NCBI GenBank assembly: GCA_031253835.1
Contig: JAIRVP010000047.1
Location: forward strand, 30,611-94,610
DNA from: Burkholderia sp.
GTDB taxonomy: Bacteria > Pseudomonadota > Gammaproteobacteria > Burkholderiales > Burkholderiaceae
Length of the DNA stretch: 64,000 nt
Direction: 5' to 3'
Under the pieces are notes generated by a model. That model ran no database searches. It worked only from the letters and a program-made list of their open reading frames with translations, and was not told where the DNA came from. Positions 62,122 through 64,000 of this stretch are shown here, in pieces. Position numbers and translations under genes: made by a program. Numbering within the stretch: the stretch's first letter is position 1; the number at the start of each line of letters is the position of its first letter.

Positions 62122-63302
62122 ATTTCACCAAGTTTAATTTCAACAGGTTTCTTCAGCTTCAGATAGGCGGGTTTTGAATATATCATAAAATCTTCGCCCC
62201 TATGATGCTTGGCGCGCCACCGGCTGTAGTCTGAGTTGTAGACCGGATAGAATACGTCAGGCTCCTTGAATTTTCCGAAAAGACTCTTTCTCGTGTCCAC
62301 GGGCTTATTGATACTTTTCACCCAAATGTCTGCGTCAGTATCATGTTTTGGCGAACTAGACGGCGCCCCACTTATCACAGGCCCCGGCGCGATGATCACG
62401 CCATCTTTATTCCAATGCCCCAAATATTGGATACCGTTAAACGAGTAATTATCTTTGACGTAAACATACACATGCGTAATTTTTGCAACAGCATTGAGGC
62501 AATAAAAATTGCTCGTCTTTTCATACCGATAATATTTTTCACCCGAAATCTCAAGATTGCCTATGGCCGCGTATATGTTAAAGTTCGCCAGGGCTCCTGT
62601 AAGATCGGTGGGCGTGATATTTTCCATCGTATCCCAATTGCCAATCGACGTAAGCTGAAATTGCCAATCGATATGGAATTGACGGATATCGGACAAGAAT
62701 TGAGTCGTATTGATATTGAGATTTGCCCCGCGATCCTCTGAGAACAGCTTGTTAAGTTTTGTAAGAATTTTTGTTCTTGCTTCAACTATGGCGGAGTCTC
62801 GATAAATATCCTCGGCAAGAAGCTTTTCATACTTCTTTTTGACACTTCCAAATTTCAACGCCCAGTCAAAGGTTACGCTATCAGTGTCCAGAGGCTGAAT
62901 TGACTTAGGCTTGTCATCGTATATATGCTCAGGGCCTGTAAACCAAATCCGCGCGAGTTTAGCCGATACTTTCCAGCCCAAGTTATCCATTGCGATGGGT
63001 ACGTCTTGCAAATCAAAAGGCGGTGGATTCTCGCAAACTTCCGCATCGGTCGGCTTTGGTGGCTCTTGGGTTTTCGGCTGAGGTGCTTCAGCGGGCTTCG
63101 TAGCTTTGGGCGGCTCCGCTACCGGCTTTGGTTGTGGCGGAGGGGGAGGCGGCGGCTTTTCGCCCGGAGCGAGTCTATCAATTGATACAGTTTGTTGAGT
63201 CTCAAGCGGGATGCATCCTTGTGCGCCCTCGTACTTCTTCAACTCTGGCCCCAGCAAGCCTTTTTGCGGTTTATAGTAAGGAATCTTTTTTACGTCAGCC
63301 AT
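62088..63302 (-). CDS. DUF6402-like protein, candidate secreted toxin
   Basis: A 404-residue protein. The first ~50 residues (KIPYYKPQKGLLGPELKKYEG) lead into a proline-rich linker (about 50-85, PPPPPPPQPKPVAEPPK). The globular part includes ISAKLARIWF-like WKVSAKLARIWFTGPEHIY, FHIDWQFQLTSIGNWDTME, YYRYEKTSNFYCLNAV and the ending YSRWRAKHHRGEDFMIYS, which I recognise as the DUF6402 pattern often found with T6SS/PAAR genes. No signal peptide. GC is about 45 percent. It overlaps a small anchored protein gene. Toxic activity is not established. Confidence 0.62.
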   Translation of the reverse strand: MADVKKIPYYKPQKGLLGPELKKYEGAQGCIPLETQQTVSIDRLAPGEKPPPPPPPQPKPVAEPPKATKPAEAPQPKTQEPPKPTDAEVCENPPPFDLQDVPIAMDNLGWKVSAKLARIWFTGPEHIYDDKPKSIQPLDTDSVTFDWALKFGSVKKKYEKLLAEDIYRDSAIVEARTKILTKLNKLFSEDRGANLNINTTQFLSDIRQFHIDWQFQLTSIGNWDTMENITPTDLTGALANFNIYAAIGNLEISGEKYYRYEKTSNFYCLNAVAKITHVYVYVKDNYSFNGIQYLGHWNKDGVIIAPGPVISGAPSSSPKHDTDADIWVKSINKPVDTRKSLFGKFKEPDVFYPVYNSDYSRWRAKHHRGEDFMIYSKPAYLKLKKPVEIKLGEICRLAPSDSLG

Positions 63303-63780
63303 AAATCTGTTTAGTCAATAGATCAATCAATTATTTCGGAATCGTCGGTAATGAACAAAACTCCCGTCCCCGTATTAACCCTTGTCGATTACTGTATCGT
63401 AGCTACTCCACGCTGTGAGGGTTGATAGGCTCGACTACCATTTTCGCGCGTAGACAACATCGCTCGATACCTGTCCGCCCAAGCTCGTCGCCTGACGGGT
63501 GCAGTATTCATAGGCGGCGGATGAAACCTTGTCCGCGTATTCTTGGAATCGCGGCGTTTGGCTCAGGGTGTACTTCTCGCACACTTCCATCCCTATGCCG
63601 ATCGGCTATTTCGTCCAAACACCCCATTTCTGAGATGCCAGCACGACTACACTGATCGTGAAGCCTCGCTTCTCGCCATCGGAAGTTGAACGCAGTCCCC
63701 TCCGTGCCGATGGTTAGAAATTTCGTCATGCTTAGCAAGATGCGACGGAGGGGAAGAAGGGAAATCAAGGCAACAAAGAA
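63303..63780. other. spacer with one very small frame
   Basis: About 480 bp between the DUF6402-like gene and the right-edge gene. It contains the promoter of the former, a short minus-strand coding candidate (63435-63590) and nothing else firm. Competing frames on the minus strand up to 63837 overlap and look accidental. Confidence 0.4.
63435..63590 (-). CDS. very small protein candidate
   Basis: Fifty-one residues from ATG 63590 to a TAG at 63435: it begins MEVCEKYTLSQTPRFQEYAD and continues KVSSAAYEYCTRQATSLGGQ, with an in-frame stop just upstream of the ATG. Composition is protein-like and non-repetitive, but no strong ribosome site is visible. It could be a genuine small gene or the end of a decayed one, upstream of the DUF6402 gene on the same strand. 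Confidence 0.4.
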   Translation of the reverse strand: MEVCEKYTLSQTPRFQEYADKVSSAAYEYCTRQATSLGGQVSSDVVYARKW

Positions 63781-63846
63781 GCGCGGGCCGCATGGGCGGC
63801 AACCCATACGACCCGCTGACCACCACCAACTCAACACAGGAGTTGA
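63781..63846 (+). promoter_or_regulatory. structured leader of the right-edge gene
   Basis: GCGGG...CCCGC with inner ATGGG...CCCAT (63781-63814) forms a bulged stem. Then CAACTC-AACACAG-GAGTTG (about 63828-63846) forms a 6-bp stem whose right arm overlaps the AGGAG ribosome site of the next gene, so translation may be gated by RNA structure. Confidence 0.45.
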
Positions 63847-63848
63847 AA

Positions 63849-64000
63849 ATGGCTGACGCCAATACTAAGCCACGTCGCAGAAAGAACAAACCGGTCAACA
63901 TGAAAGAGACGTTTGAGCTGGTCCTGCGCAACTACCCGGACCTTCCCAAGCGTGGCTGGCCGTACCTGCCGTGGATGAAGGCGATCGATATCAATTTCAA
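63849..64000 (+). CDS. N-terminal fragment of an unidentified protein
   Basis: ATG 63849 with AGGAG 8 bp upstream opens a frame that continues past the right edge (50 codons seen). It begins MADANTKPRRRKNKPVNMKE, a basic N-terminus, followed by LVLRNYPDLPKRGWPYLPWM. No signal peptide. The basic start suggests nucleic-acid contact; no family is assigned. Confidence 0.6.
   Translation, partial: MADANTKPRRRKNKPVNMKETFELVLRNYPDLPKRGWPYLPWMKAIDINF

Noticed and set aside
1..64000. tRNA, rRNA, integrase attachment sites
   Set aside because: No cloverleaf, rRNA core sequence or integrase gene was seen on either strand.

Overview
The window is a 64 kb piece of a GC-rich beta-proteobacterial replicon, most likely Burkholderia sensu stricto (probably the cepacia complex). 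This rests on codon bias, the vgrG plus Tle3-type type VI secretion block, GlmS, PanB and MaeB of Burkholderia type, and the many short transcription units with their own regulators. I see no tRNA, rRNA, CRISPR array, intact insertion sequence or replication origin. It reads as an accessory or secondary-chromosome region made of independent catabolic, transport and stress modules. All family assignments come from reading the sequence; no searches were run.

Layout. 1-3.4 kb: type VI secretion spike VgrG followed by a lipase-type effector that runs off the left edge. 4-8.1 kb: an exported protein, then MipA/OmpV with an OmpR-type two-component system. 8.3-10.8 kb: a translationally coupled pair, nitroreductase-like plus PaaK/CapK-like adenylate-forming enzyme. 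11-13.3 kb: a small ACT-like protein behind a strong promoter with a perfect dyad, then a lower-GC patch with a nucleotidyltransferase-fold gene and short repeats next to glmS. 13.3-19.6 kb: glmS, AsnC regulator, panB, AraC regulator, and an ATGA-coupled alkylation-repair pair (Ada/AlkA fusion plus Ogt). 19.9-23.3 kb: a hexuronate regulon (MFS transporter, LacI repressor, uronate dehydrogenase) with three matching LacI-type operators. 24.5-26.3 kb: MerR regulator and divergent Old Yellow Enzyme. 26.4-30.8 kb: TonB receptor, PepSY reductase-like membrane protein and DUF2946 protein, probably metal acquisition. 32.4-37.8 kb: LysE exporter, GapN-type dehydrogenase, and a second catecholate-type TonB receptor with a Fur-like box.

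38.4-43.8 kb: LysR regulator, a 170 bp nested inverted repeat, a DUF1338 (HglS-type 2-oxoadipate dioxygenase/decarboxylase) gene, a periplasmic amino-acid binding protein and a DAO-type FAD oxidoreductase. This is a coherent candidate route for an amino acid draining through 2-oxoadipate. 44-51.8 kb: exported protein plus OmpA, an EstB-like serine hydrolase, a class V aminotransferase, two small overlapping unknown genes, an AraC regulator, a hydrolase, a strong small-RNA candidate and a VOC protein. Two copies of a 3'-end terminator element with an anti-Shine-Dalgarno-like stretch lie at 43.8 and 51.3 kb.

52-56.2 kb: a three-gene cluster (polytopic membrane protein, UDP-galactopyranose-mutase-like flavoprotein, GtrA flippase-like protein), probably for envelope glycan or lipid modification. 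57-61.3 kb: exported protein, LysR regulator and divergent maeB. 61.7-63.3 kb: a sharply AT-richer pair that looks like a DUF6402 toxin-like protein with an overlapping partner, possibly effector and immunity protein. The right edge enters an unidentified gene whose ribosome binding site lies in a small hairpin.

The most worthwhile second looks are the DUF6402 pair, the coupled nitroreductase/adenylating-enzyme pair, the paired 3'-end RNA element, the compact sRNA candidate at 50.67 kb, and the long palindrome between the LysR gene and the 2-oxoadipate gene.
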